Shown here: positions 7,239 through 16,644 of the stretch, one piece after another
How positions within the stretch are numbered: the stretch's first letter is position 1
How the letters are laid out: each line of letters begins with the position of its first letter
Assembly (NCBI GenBank): GCA_024207135.1
Contig: CP042428.1
Coordinates: 372,001-436,000 of the forward strand
Direction: 5' to 3'
From: Arthrobacter sp. C2
Lineage (GTDB): Bacteria > Actinomycetota > Actinomycetes > Actinomycetales > Micrococcaceae
DNA length: 64,000 nt
Program-made: the position numbers and the translations under genes
Notes under the pieces: generated by a model
Seen by the model: only the letters and a program-made list of their open reading frames with translations
What the model was told of the DNA's origin: nothing
Databases searched by the model: none

Positions 7239-9935
7239 GTGAGCGAATCAACCAAACTTGTGGCAACCGATCCCCAGCGCCTGCTCGTCATCGACGGGCA
7301 CTCCATGGCCTTCCGCGCCTTCTACGCATTGCCGGCGGAAAACTTTGCAACCGACACCGGGCAGCACACCAACGCGGTCCACGGCTTCGTGTCGATGCTG
7401 CTGACGATGATCCGGCAGCAGAAGCCCACCCACGTGGCGGTGGCCTTCGACCTGGACACCCCCACGTTCCGCTCACTGGAATACACCGAGTACAAGGCCG
7501 GGCGCAACAAGACCCCGGAAGAGTTCTACGGGCAGATCGACCTGATCCAAAAGGTCATGGAAGCCATGAACATCCCCACCATCACCATGGACGGTTTCGA
7601 GGCCGACGACATCATCGCAACCCTCGCCGCGAAGGGCGAGGCAGCGGGCCTGGACGTGCTGGTGGTCTCCGGTGACCGCGATGCCTTCCAGCTGATCACC
7701 CAGAAGACCCTGGTGCTCTACCCGAAGAAGGGGATCTCCGACATCCCGCCGATGGACGGGGACGCCGTCGAGGCCAAGTACTTCGTGCGCCCCGAGCAGT
7801 ACTCGGACCTGGCCGCCCTGGTCGGCGAGACCGCCGACAACCTCCCGGGCGTGCCCGGGGTGGGACCCAAGACCGCCGCGAAGTGGATCAACCTCTACGG
7901 CGGGCTGCCCGGCATCCTGGAGAACATCGATGCCATCAAGGGCAAGGTCGGGGACTCGCTGCGCGAGAACGTGGACAACGTGACCCGCAACCGCCGCCTG
8001 AACCACCTCTTGCGCGACCTCGAGCTGCCGGTGGGCATCGATGCCATGGAACTGGAGCGCCCGAACCGCGAGGCCATCGAGGAACTCTTCGACGCCTTGC
8101 AGTTCAACACCCTGCGCAAGCGCCTCTTCGACCTCTTCGGAGACGAGCCGCAGGACGCCGTCGAGGCAGCGGTGATCCCGGTGCACGAGGTGCTCGGCGA
8201 CGCCGCGGCGCTGCAGGGCTGGTTCGGCGCCCACGGTGCGCAGCTGCTGGGCCTGCATGCCGCCACCGCGCCAGCTTCCGGCGGTGCCGGCGTTCTCGGC
8301 GTGGCCTTCGCCTCCAATGACGCCACCGCCTTCGTCTCCCTTCAGGACATCGACGCCGAGACCCGGCAGGCGCTGGCCAAGGTGCTTTCCTCGACGAGCT
8401 ATGCCAAGGCCGTCCACGACTTCAAGGGCACCTACAAGCTGCTGCTGGAGCACGGGCTGGAACTGGCCGGGGTCGTCGATGACACCATGATCACCGCGTA
8501 CCTGATCCAGCCGGACCGCCGCAGCCACGAGTTGCCCGACATCGCAGCCCAGCACCTGCGCATCCCGCTGGAGGAACCCAAGGCCCCGGCCGACGGGCAG
8601 CTGGCCTTCGACCTCGAAGGCCCGGACCATGCCACCCCGGCGGTGCGCGCAGCCCACGTGGTGCGCCAGCTGTCCCAGCACCTGGCCGGGATGCTCGTGG
8701 AGCGCGGGGGAGAGACCCTGCTCAAGGAGCTGGAAATGCCGCTCTCGCTGGTGCTGGCGCACATGGAGATGGCCGGCATCGCCATCGACACCGCCAAGCT
8801 CGACGAGCTCTACGACGGTTTCACCGCCGGCATCAACCAGGCCACCGACCAGGCCTACGAGGCCATCGGCCACGAGGTCAACCTCTCCAGCCCCAAGCAG
8901 CTGCAGGTGGTCCTCTTCGAGGAACTGGACCTGCCGCGGACCAAGAAGATCAAGACCGGCTTCACCACCGACGCCGAGTCGCTGCAGGACCTGCTGGAGA
9001 ACACCGGGCACCCGTTCCTGAAGGCGCTGATGGCGCACCGGGACGCGAACAAGCTGCGCCAGACCGTCGAGGGCCTGCGCAAGGCCGTGGCCCCCGAGGG
9101 CCGCATCCACACCACTTACGCGCAGACCGTCGCGGCGACCGGACGCTTGTCTTCGCTGAACCCGAACCTGCAGAACATCCCGGTGCGCTCCGAGGCCGGC
9201 CGGCGCATCCGCGAGGTCTTCGTCGTCGGCGAGGGCTACGAGACGCTGCTGACCGCGGACTACTCGCAGATCGAGATGCGCGTCATGGCGCACCTCTCCG
9301 AGGACGAGGGATTGATCCAGGCCTACAAGGACGGCGAGGACCTGCACCGCTTTGTCGGCTCGCACGTGTTCAACGTCGAGCCCGAGGAGGTCACCAACGA
9401 GATGCGCTCCAAGGTCAAGGCCATGAGCTACGGCCTGGCCTACGGGCTGAGCTCCTTCGGCCTGTCCAAGCAGCTGCGGATCTCCGTCGACGAGGCCCGC
9501 ACGCTGATGAAGGACTACTTCTCCCGCTTCGGCGCGGTCCGCGACTACCTGCGCGACGTCGTCACCAAGGCCCGCGTGGACGGCTACACCGAGACCATCT
9601 TCGGGCGGCGCCGCTACCTTCCGGAGCTGGCCAGCGACAACCGCCAGCTGCGCGACATCGCCGAGCGGGCCGCGCTGAACGCCCCGATCCAGGGTTCGGC
9701 TGCCGACATCATCAAGCGCGCGATGCTCGGGGTCGAGGAAGGCCTGACGGAGGCCGGCCTGAAGTCGCGGATGCTGCTGCAGGTCCATGACGAATTGGTC
9801 CTCGAGGTCGCCGCGGGCGAGCTCGAGGCCGTCGAGGCACTGGTGCGCGAGAAGATGGGCGCGGCCGCGGATTTGTTGGTCCCGCTCGATGTGCACGTGG
9901 GCATCGGCACCTCCTGGCAGGACGCCGGACACTGA
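7239..9935 (+). CDS. polA: DNA polymerase I
   Basis: An 898-residue family A polymerase. Residues 1 to about 300 are the 5'-3' exonuclease domain (LLVIDGHSMAFRAFYA, DDIIATLA, VSGDRDAFQL, GVPGVGPKTAAKW). The middle domain lacks the acidic DxE residues of a working 3'-5' exonuclease, as is usual in actinobacteria. The polymerase domain shows TADYSQIEMRVMAHLS, SYGLAYGLSSFGL and LLQVHDELVLEV. GTG 7239 is chosen because TAGGCT at 7226-7231 lies seven bases upstream; ATG 7218 is a less likely start that would overlap the divergent gene. It fills gaps after UvrABC repair and processes Okazaki fragments. Confidence 0.96.
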   Translation: MSESTKLVATDPQRLLVIDGHSMAFRAFYALPAENFATDTGQHTNAVHGFVSMLLTMIRQQKPTHVAVAFDLDTPTFRSLEYTEYKAGRNKTPEEFYGQIDLIQKVMEAMNIPTITMDGFEADDIIATLAAKGEAAGLDVLVVSGDRDAFQLITQKTLVLYPKKGISDIPPMDGDAVEAKYFVRPEQYSDLAALVGETADNLPGVPGVGPKTAAKWINLYGGLPGILENIDAIKGKVGDSLRENVDNVTRNRRLNHLLRDLELPVGIDAMELERPNREAIEELFDALQFNTLRKRLFDLFGDEPQDAVEAAVIPVHEVLGDAAALQGWFGAHGAQLLGLHAATAPASGGAGVLGVAFASNDATAFVSLQDIDAETRQALAKVLSSTSYAKAVHDFKGTYKLLLEHGLELAGVVDDTMITAYLIQPDRRSHELPDIAAQHLRIPLEEPKAPADGQLAFDLEGPDHATPAVRAAHVVRQLSQHLAGMLVERGGETLLKELEMPLSLVLAHMEMAGIAIDTAKLDELYDGFTAGINQATDQAYEAIGHEVNLSSPKQLQVVLFEELDLPRTKKIKTGFTTDAESLQDLLENTGHPFLKALMAHRDANKLRQTVEGLRKAVAPEGRIHTTYAQTVAATGRLSSLNPNLQNIPVRSEAGRRIREVFVVGEGYETLLTADYSQIEMRVMAHLSEDEGLIQAYKDGEDLHRFVGSHVFNVEPEEVTNEMRSKVKAMSYGLAYGLSSFGLSKQLRISVDEARTLMKDYFSRFGAVRDYLRDVVTKARVDGYTETIFGRRRYLPELASDNRQLRDIAERAALNAPIQGSAADIIKRAMLGVEEGLTEAGLKSRMLLQVHDELVLEVAAGELEAVEALVREKMGAAADLLVPLDVHVGIGTSWQDAGH

Positions 9936-11233
9936 TGCTTGGCGGGCACCTGCGCCTCGGAAACGTCGCGGTGGAACGCGGCGCCGACACCGGCGTCGCG
10001 TCCCCGGGCTATGCCGCCTGGGTGAACGCGGTGTGGGAGGGGTTCTATCACTACAAGCCCACCACCGCCGAGCAGCTCGAACAGATGCTGCAATCCCACC
10101 AGGTCGACGAGCGGGTGCTCACCGCGGTCTGGGACGATTCGCGCCCCCGGGACCTGGTTGACCCGCTGGTGCCGGTGGCCACCTACGGCACGTTCGCCAA
10201 GACGCTGAACCTCGGGGCCGCCGTGGTCCCGGCGCACCTGGTCACCGCGGTCACGGTGCGGCCCACCCACCGGCGCCGCGGCATCCTGCGCGAACTGATG
10301 TCCGCGGACCTGGCCCGCGCCAAGGACGCCGGGTACCCGGTGGCCGCGCTGACCGCCTCCGAGGCGACCATCTACGGGCGCTTCGGCTTCGGCCGGGTGA
10401 CCGAGACCCAGGTGCTGCACCTGGATGTGCGCGGGGACGTGCGCTTCCACGCGCCGGCGACCGGGTCCATGGTGCAGCTTGCACCGGAGAAGCTGGCACC
10501 GATCGCCCCGGCGGTCTTCGAGCGTTTCCACGCCGCCCGCCGCGGTTCGGTGGGACGCCAGGAGGCCTACCTCCGCCACGCCACCGGCGCCTGGGGCGAG
10601 GAGGGCCCGGAACCGGAACCCCAGCTGCGCGCCGCGGTGTACCTGGACGGGACCGGGGACATCCAGGGGTACGTGACTTACGTCTTCGGCGGCTGGGACC
10701 CCAAGCCGATCACGCTCAAGGTCCGCGACCTGGTCGCGGCCACCGAGGTGGCCCGGCGCGAGATCTTCCGCTTCCTGGCCAGCTTCGACCTCATCGAATC
10801 GGTTTCCTGCCCCTTTGCCGCGGCGAACGACCCGCTGCCCTGGGCCTTGGAAGACCCGGCCCGCGTGCGCTTCAGCGAACGCGGGCACGGGCTGTGGGTG
10901 CGGGTGCTGGATGTGCCCGCGGCCTTCGAGGCCAGGGAATACCGCGGCACCGGTTCCTTCACGCTTGCGGTCACCGACCCGATGGGCCTGGCCGCCGGGC
11001 GCTACGGCTTTGACATCCGCGAGGGACGGGCCAGCGTCTCGACGCTGGCCGAGGCGTCCCCGGCGGATGCCACATGTGGCGTCGTTGCCCTGGCACCGCT
11101 GCTGCTGGGCTCCGTCGGCACCGCCGAGCTCGTCGCCGCCGGATTGCTGGAACCGGCCTCGCCCGCCCGGACGGGCGAGCTGGCCGCGTTGCTGGACATC
11201 CCCGGCGTGCCGCACGCCATCAACGGGTTCTAG
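9935..11233 (+). CDS. Eis-like GNAT N-acetyltransferase, first paralogue
   Basis: A 432-residue protein of the Eis type: an N-terminal GNAT domain with VTVRPTHRRRGILRELM (acetyl-CoA P-loop) and ASEATIYGRFGFG, a second GNAT-like domain, and a C-terminal SCP2-like domain ending in ...GF-COOH. In Eis the C-terminal carboxylate takes part in catalysis, and this protein ends similarly. Family members acetylate amines, including aminoglycosides and lysine side chains. The ATG overlaps the polA stop codon (TGATG), so translation is coupled to polA. A second copy follows 59 bases downstream. Confidence 0.85.
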   Translation: MLGGHLRLGNVAVERGADTGVASPGYAAWVNAVWEGFYHYKPTTAEQLEQMLQSHQVDERVLTAVWDDSRPRDLVDPLVPVATYGTFAKTLNLGAAVVPAHLVTAVTVRPTHRRRGILRELMSADLARAKDAGYPVAALTASEATIYGRFGFGRVTETQVLHLDVRGDVRFHAPATGSMVQLAPEKLAPIAPAVFERFHAARRGSVGRQEAYLRHATGAWGEEGPEPEPQLRAAVYLDGTGDIQGYVTYVFGGWDPKPITLKVRDLVAATEVARREIFRFLASFDLIESVSCPFAAANDPLPWALEDPARVRFSERGHGLWVRVLDVPAAFEAREYRGTGSFTLAVTDPMGLAAGRYGFDIREGRASVSTLAEASPADATCGVVALAPLLLGSVGTAELVAAGLLEPASPARTGELAALLDIPGVPHAINGF

Positions 11234-11292
11234 GCCCATACCGGCAGCGGCCCCCACCCACCCGATCCCCATCCAGAGAGCACCCCACGACC

Positions 11293-12588
11293 ATGAGTGA
11301 AGACACCACGATTCGCATTGAACGGTTCGAACCCGAGCTCATCGACGGTGTCCCTTCCGCGGCCACCGTGGAATTCCTCACGGCCATCAGCCGCGGCTTC
11401 CACGAGGCCGCGCTGGAGCCCGAGGAACTGAAGATCCTCGCCGGGCTCGAGGCCAACGACAACACCACCTTCACCGCCGTCTACGACGAGGCAGCGGTGC
11501 AGCCCTCGCTGCACGCCGAGGCCCCGGTGGCCACCTATGCCTCGTTCCCCGGGACGCTGAACATCGGGGGAGGGAACCTGATGCCGGTGCACCAGATCAC
11601 CTCGGTCACCGTGAGCCCCACCCACCGCCGCCGCGGCCTGCTGCGCCGGCTGATCACCGAGGACCTGGCCGGCGCCCGCGAGGCCGGGATGGTGTTCGCC
11701 GCATTGACCGCCTCGGAGGCGACCATCTACGGGCGCTTCGGGTTCGGCCGGGCCACCCAGCGGGCACGCTTCGCGCTCAAGACCCACCGCGGGGCGGACC
11801 TGCGCGTGGAGCACGAGGGCACCGTGGTGGCCATTGCCCCCGGGGAACTGAAGAACTACGCCCCGGGCATCTTTGCCGCCGCCCACGCCCACACGCTCGG
11901 CTCGATCAGTGCCACGCAATTCGACGTGGGCCAGGCAGCCGGGCTGTGGGAGGACTACGACTCGCTCAAGCCGGTGAAGAACCTGCGCGCCGCCCTGCAC
12001 CTGGATGCCCAGGGCAGGCCCGACGGGTTCATGAGCTACCTGTTCTCCGGGTGGAAGACCGCCCCGCCCACCATGGAAATCGGCCAGATGTGCACCGCCA
12101 CCGGTGCCGCCCGCCGCGAACTGGTCGCGTACCTCGGCGCCCACGACCTGGTGGAAAAGATCACCGGGCGCGGACCGGTCGACGACGTGTTGCCCACCGC
12201 CCTGGAAAACGCGCGCGCCTACAAGGCCACCTCCCTGGGGGACCACCTCTGGCTGCGCATCCTTGACCTGGAGACCGCGCTGTCCGCGCGCAGCTACGGG
12301 CGCGACGGGAACATCCGGCTGCGCGTGCACGACGCCCTGGGATTCGCCGACGGCATCTGGGACCTGGTGGTCCAGGACTCCGCAGCCGGGGTCAGCCGGG
12401 CACCGGAAGGGGCCGTGCCCGAGGCCAGCGTGGATGTCCGCGACCTGGCCTCGCTCTACCTGGGCGGCTTCAGCGCCACGCACCTGGCCGCCTCCGGGGT
12501 GCTCGAGGTCCACACGCCCGAAGCGCTGGGCACGCTCAACGCCCTGTTCGCCACCGACACCATTCCCTACTGCCAGGCGGATTTCTAG
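11293..12588 (+). CDS. Eis-like GNAT N-acetyltransferase, second paralogue
   Basis: A 431-residue protein of the same Eis architecture as its upstream neighbour, sharing VTVSPTHRRRGLLRRLI, ASEATIYGRFGFGR and a C-terminal aromatic residue (QADF-COOH). The two copies differ in most other places, so the duplication is not recent. ATG 11293 begins MSEDTTIRIERFEPE; the open frame extends upstream inside the first paralogue but without family similarity. The lipoprotein deacetylase gene starts four bases after the stop. Substrate specificity cannot be told from the sequence. Confidence 0.85.
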   Translation: MSEDTTIRIERFEPELIDGVPSAATVEFLTAISRGFHEAALEPEELKILAGLEANDNTTFTAVYDEAAVQPSLHAEAPVATYASFPGTLNIGGGNLMPVHQITSVTVSPTHRRRGLLRRLITEDLAGAREAGMVFAALTASEATIYGRFGFGRATQRARFALKTHRGADLRVEHEGTVVAIAPGELKNYAPGIFAAAHAHTLGSISATQFDVGQAAGLWEDYDSLKPVKNLRAALHLDAQGRPDGFMSYLFSGWKTAPPTMEIGQMCTATGAARRELVAYLGAHDLVEKITGRGPVDDVLPTALENARAYKATSLGDHLWLRILDLETALSARSYGRDGNIRLRVHDALGFADGIWDLVVQDSAAGVSRAPEGAVPEASVDVRDLASLYLGGFSATHLAASGVLEVHTPEALGTLNALFATDTIPYCQADF

Positions 12589-12592
12589 CTCA

Positions 12593-13537
12593 ATGCCCAC
12601 ACCGTTTCCCGGCTCCCCGACGGGGCGCCGCACGCTGCTCGCTGCCCTGCTCGGGACCGGTGCCACCCTGCTGGCCTCCTGCGCCGCGGATCCGCTGTCC
12701 CCGAAGGGTCCCGCGCCAACCGCCGCCACGGCGCCGTTGCCCCCGGCACCCGCACCGTCGCCGCCTGCCGCGGCAGCCGCCCCGGCCCGCGCGGTGCCCA
12801 GCCGCAGCGCGGTTCTCTCCGCCTACGCGTCGAAGCCCTCCGGCGCGTTCGGGCTGGAGGTCAATGGCATCGAGCTGGGCCTGCCGGCCTCGGCGCGCGG
12901 AGCCGCGCTGACCTTCGACGCCTGCGGGGGACCGAACGGCGAAGGCTACGACGCCGCGCTGGTCAAGGTGCTGCGCAAGCACCGGGCGCCGGCCACGCTG
13001 TTCATCAACCAGCGGTGGGCGGCGGCCAACGAGGGGTTGGTCCGGGAGCTGGCCGCCGACCCGCTCTTCGAGATCGCCAACCACGGCACCACCCACGCGC
13101 CGCTGGCCAGCCGGGGGCAGGCGGCCTACGGCATCCCGGGCACCGCCAGCATTGCGGCCGCCTACGACGAGATCATGGACAACCAGCGCTACCTGGCCGA
13201 CACCTTCGGGATCCAGGCGAAGTTCTTCCGTTCCGGGACCGCGTACCAGGACGAGCTCGGTGCCGCGCTGTGCCGCGAGCTGGGCCTGGTCCCGATGAAT
13301 TTCACCGTCAACCTCGACGCCGGGGCGACGTTCCGGGCCGCGAGCGTGGCGGCGCAAACCAGGGCGCTGCGTGCGGGGGACGTGGGGATCGGGCACTTCA
13401 ATCGCCCGGCCTCGGAAACCGCCCGCGGCGTGGCCGAGGCGTTGCCCGGGCTGCTCGAATCGCTGGCAGTCCGGAAACTGGCCCTGCTCACGCTGTCCGA
13501 GGCCTTCGGGGCCCGAACCGGTGCCCCGTCGGCTTGA
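12593..13537 (+). CDS. Lipoprotein polysaccharide deacetylase-like protein (variant NodB motif)
   Basis: A 314-residue secreted protein. Residues 11-30 (GRRTLLAALLGTGATLLASC) form a signal peptide with an RR pair and a lipobox ending at Cys30, so it is probably lipid-anchored and possibly Tat-exported. A Pro/Ala-rich spacer (residues about 37-70) leads to the carbohydrate esterase 4 fold: ALTFDACGG near residue 109 and NHGTTH with His164 and His168. Motif 1 is TFDAC instead of TFDDG, so the usual metal-binding second Asp is absent while the catalytic Asp109 and the two His remain. It probably acts on cell-wall glycan, or is a divergent member with altered chemistry. It starts four bases after the second Eis gene. 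Confidence 0.75.
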   Translation: MPTPFPGSPTGRRTLLAALLGTGATLLASCAADPLSPKGPAPTAATAPLPPAPAPSPPAAAAAPARAVPSRSAVLSAYASKPSGAFGLEVNGIELGLPASARGAALTFDACGGPNGEGYDAALVKVLRKHRAPATLFINQRWAAANEGLVRELAADPLFEIANHGTTHAPLASRGQAAYGIPGTASIAAAYDEIMDNQRYLADTFGIQAKFFRSGTAYQDELGAALCRELGLVPMNFTVNLDAGATFRAASVAAQTRALRAGDVGIGHFNRPASETARGVAEALPGLLESLAVRKLALLTLSEAFGARTGAPSA

Positions 13538-13557
13538 CAACTTGCAGGTTTGCCGTT

Positions 13558-13587
13558 TTGACCCGGCAGGGTGCAGGGGAATAGACT
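13558..13587 (+). promoter_or_regulatory. rpsA promoter
   Basis: TTGACC at 13558-13563 and TAGACT at 13582-13587 are separated by 18 bases. The transcript would begin near 13595, giving rpsA a leader of about 105 bases, unlike the many leaderless genes around it. Confidence 0.65.
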
Positions 13588-13699
13588 AGGCGAGCGTGTT
13601 GCGGCTATTGCCGTGCCCGCACCCAAGCTAAATTCGGAATATGCCGGGGCTTCCGGCTGCCCGACTCATACAGACTATCCACATCGGAGTCCCTACTAC

Positions 13700-15166
13700 A
13701 TGACCATCACCTCCAACGAGAAGACCAGTGCCCCGGTCGTTGCAATCAACGACATTGGCTCTGCTGAAGACTTCCTCGCTGCCGTCGACGCCACCATCAA
13801 GTACTTCAACGATGGCGACCTCGTCGAAGGCATCGTCGTCAAGGTTGACCGCGACGAAGTTCTGCTCGACATCGGTTACAAGACCGAAGGTGTCATCCCT
13901 TCCCGCGAACTTTCCATCAAGCACGATGTTGACCCGGGCGACGTTGTCGCCGTCGGCGACAACGTCGAGGCCCTCGTCCTCACCAAGGAGGACAAGGAAG
14001 GTCGTTTGATCCTGTCCAAGAAGCGTGCTCAGTACGAGCGTGCCTGGGGCGACATCGAAAAGATCAAGGAAGAAGACGGCGTCGTTACCGGCACCGTCAT
14101 CGAGGTGGTCAAGGGCGGCCTTATCCTCGACATCGGCCTGCGCGGCTTCCTGCCGGCATCGCTTGTCGAAATGCGCCGTGTGCGCGATCTGGCTCCGTAC
14201 ATCGGCCAGGAAATCGAAGCCAAGATCATCGAGCTGGACAAGAACCGCAACAACGTTGTGCTGTCCCGCCGTGCATGGCTCGAGCAGACCCAGTCCGAGG
14301 TTCGCTCCACGTTCCTCAACAAGCTGGAAAAGGGCCAGGTTCGTCCGGGCGTCGTTTCCTCCATCGTCAACTTCGGTGCATTCGTGGACCTTGGCGGCGT
14401 AGACGGCCTCGTCCACGTTTCCGAGCTGTCCTGGAAGCACATCGACCACCCGTCCGAGGTTGTCGAGGTTGGCCAGGAAGTCACCGTCGAGGTTCTCGAA
14501 GTGGATCTGGACCGCGAGCGTGTTTCGCTCTCGCTCAAGGCCACCCAGGAAGATCCGTGGCAGACCTTCGCCCGCACCCACGCCCTTGGGCAGGTTGTTC
14601 CGGGTAAGGTCACCAAGCTTGTTCCGTTCGGTGCATTCGTGCGCGTCGAAGACGGAATCGAAGGCCTCGTGCACATCTCCGAGCTGGCCGTGCGCCACGT
14701 GGAGCTGGCAGAGCAGGTTGTCTCCGTCGGGGACGAGCTGTTCGTCAAGGTCATCGACATCGACCTCGAGCGTCGCCGCATCTCGCTGTCCCTCAAGCAG
14801 GCCAACGAGGGCGTCGATCCGGAAGGCACCGAATTCGATCCGGCACTCTACGGCATGGCCGCAGAGTACGACGAAGAGGGCAACTACAAGTACCCGGAGG
14901 GCTTCGACCCGGAGTCCAACGAGTGGCTCGAAGGCTTCGAGACCCAGCGCGCAGCTTGGGAGCAGCAGTACGCTGACGCCCAGACCCGCTGGGAAGCCCA
15001 CAAGAAGCAGGTTGCCCAGCACCTGCTCGACGACGCAGCCGCAGAATCGGCTCCGGCCGAGTCCGCTTCTTCGTCCTACTCCTCGGAAGCCCCGGCTCCC
15101 GAGGCAGGCACCCTGGCATCCGACGAGGCCCTCGCAGCACTGCGCGAGAAGCTCACCGGCGCCTAA
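13700..15166 (+). CDS. rpsA: 30S ribosomal protein S1
   Basis: A 488-residue S1 protein with four S1/OB-fold repeats (about residues 35-105, 120-190, 207-277 and 293-363), for example GTVIEVVKGGLILDIGLRGFLPASL and GLVHVSELSWKHIDHPSEV. Four repeats rather than six is usual for actinobacteria. A long acidic and Ala/Ser/Pro-rich tail follows. It binds mRNA on the 30S subunit. ATG 13700 begins MTITSNEKTS; the longer frame to 13571 is upstream of the likely transcription start. Codon use is biased to C/G-ending translationally preferred codons. A strong terminator follows. Confidence 0.96.
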   Translation: MTITSNEKTSAPVVAINDIGSAEDFLAAVDATIKYFNDGDLVEGIVVKVDRDEVLLDIGYKTEGVIPSRELSIKHDVDPGDVVAVGDNVEALVLTKEDKEGRLILSKKRAQYERAWGDIEKIKEEDGVVTGTVIEVVKGGLILDIGLRGFLPASLVEMRRVRDLAPYIGQEIEAKIIELDKNRNNVVLSRRAWLEQTQSEVRSTFLNKLEKGQVRPGVVSSIVNFGAFVDLGGVDGLVHVSELSWKHIDHPSEVVEVGQEVTVEVLEVDLDRERVSLSLKATQEDPWQTFARTHALGQVVPGKVTKLVPFGAFVRVEDGIEGLVHISELAVRHVELAEQVVSVGDELFVKVIDIDLERRRISLSLKQANEGVDPEGTEFDPALYGMAAEYDEEGNYKYPEGFDPESNEWLEGFETQRAAWEQQYADAQTRWEAHKKQVAQHLLDDAAAESAPAESASSSYSSEAPAPEAGTLASDEALAALREKLTGA

Positions 15167-15211
15167 GCTTTCCTGCGCCAACGGATCATTGATCCACGCG
15201 AGGTAGCTTGA

Positions 15212-15250
15212 CCGAAGGCCCCTTCCACCACGGGTGGAAGGGGCCTTCGG
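15212..15250 (+). terminator. rpsA terminator
   Basis: A perfect 18-bp inverted repeat, 15212-15229 with 15233-15250, around the loop ACG. It lies 45 bases after the rpsA stop. No U tract follows, as in other hairpins in this window. Confidence 0.8.
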
Positions 15251-15270
15251 CGTTCCCGGGTAGGGTGGAA

Positions 15271-16644
15271 ATGATCATTAAGCCCTCTTTGACAAGGAAT
15301 ACCTTGGTTTCGTTGCCTTCCGTGCCCGGCCAGCTTCCACTGGTCGCGCTCTCCACTCCCGCGGGAGGGACCCTGCCGAGGCGGCCGGGCACCAACCTCT
15401 TGTTCTGGGCCGCGTGGCTGGTATTGGCCGCGTCGTTGCTGCTCCACCTGGCCAACGGGCCGGAGGCGAAACCGGCGAGCTTTGCCGAGTACATGCGCGC
15501 CGTCGAGTCCCCGGTCCCCGAATGGGTCCACTGGGCACGCGACGGGTTGCTGGCCTGCCTCAAGGCGCTGGTCTTTGCCGGATTCGTCCTTCTCCGCAGG
15601 CTTCCGGGCATCGGCCTGCTGGTGGTCTCCGGCATCGCGGCGGGCAGCCACGTGCTCGGGCAGCCGGCCTGGACCTGGACGGTCGCCGCCGTGCTGCTGA
15701 TTGGGATTGCGGGCACGGACGCGTGGGCCCGGGTGCGGCAGGTGCGCTTCCTGTGCCCGCGCGATGCACCCAAGGCGTGGGTGTCGCAGGCCGAGCTGCC
15801 CGAGGGCTGGCCGCGACTGCCTCCCGGCAAGGGCCGGTTCACGGCCCTGGGGCTCGGAGTTCTTGGATTCCTGGCCGGGGCGCTCCTGCTGGCCGGACCC
15901 CATGCCCGGCTCCTGGAGGCGCCGATCCTCAAGGAGAACGACGACCCGTTGGAAAGCTGGCCGCTGGCACTTGCGGTCCTGGGTGCGGTGGTGGCCCTGC
16001 AGGCCCTGCTCGTGTTGCTGGGGCAATTCCTCGTGACCCCGCGCCACGGCTGGCTGGTCATCGACGTGGGGGATGCCGACCCGCACGAGGTGTTCGAAGC
16101 GCTCGAAACCCAGCTTCCCCCGATGCCGCTGGGCGAAGCCCGGCGCACGCGGGGCTGCACGTGCGCCGAGGGCCTGGAGCCCGAAACGGAGGCCGGGCCG
16201 CGTGCCTCGATCTGGGTCGATGAGGAGTGCCCGGCCCACGGTGCCGGGCACCTGAACTCCCTGGCCGCCGGGGACTTCCTGCTGCTGGCCGACAAGCAGT
16301 GGACCTACGACGAGGTGTCGGAGGCGTTGGATCCCCACACCGAGCACCGGGCAACAGGCAGGCTGCTGTTCCATGTGGGATCCATGCGTGGTGCATCGCT
16401 GTACCAGGACACCGGGGCACGGCATTCCGGGTTGCTGGTGGCCGAACGGTTGCGGCGCCGCGCGGCGAAGGACCGCGAGCCGGCGGGCCCGAGACTGGCA
16501 GAGGCCATGGATTGGCTGGGCGAGGACGAGCTCATCGACGTCATCGACCTGCGCGCCATCGGCCTGTCCGGGTGCGCGCTGCGCAGCCACGGGAACATGC
16601 CGGGTTATTTCCCGGAAGCCGCCCCGCAGCTACTGAAGCCCTGA
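15271..16644 (+). CDS. Membrane protein of unknown function with a C-terminal soluble Cys/His domain
   Basis: A 457-residue protein I do not recognise. The N-terminal half has about five hydrophobic segments (near residues 35-55, 87-107, 110-125, 130-150 and 190-205, with another near 228-252). The soluble C-terminal half holds RGCTCAEGL and, 20 residues on, DEECPAHG, a CxC...Cx2H arrangement that may bind zinc. ATG 15271 is chosen because it lies just after the rpsA terminator and a TAGGGT box at 15261-15266; that box is only four bases before the ATG, so the start is uncertain. The 3' end overlaps the convergent small gene by 15 bases. Confidence 0.6.
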   Translation: MIIKPSLTRNTLVSLPSVPGQLPLVALSTPAGGTLPRRPGTNLLFWAAWLVLAASLLLHLANGPEAKPASFAEYMRAVESPVPEWVHWARDGLLACLKALVFAGFVLLRRLPGIGLLVVSGIAAGSHVLGQPAWTWTVAAVLLIGIAGTDAWARVRQVRFLCPRDAPKAWVSQAELPEGWPRLPPGKGRFTALGLGVLGFLAGALLLAGPHARLLEAPILKENDDPLESWPLALAVLGAVVALQALLVLLGQFLVTPRHGWLVIDVGDADPHEVFEALETQLPPMPLGEARRTRGCTCAEGLEPETEAGPRASIWVDEECPAHGAGHLNSLAAGDFLLLADKQWTYDEVSEALDPHTEHRATGRLLFHVGSMRGASLYQDTGARHSGLLVAERLRRRAAKDREPAGPRLAEAMDWLGEDELIDVIDLRAIGLSGCALRSHGNMPGYFPEAAPQLLKP

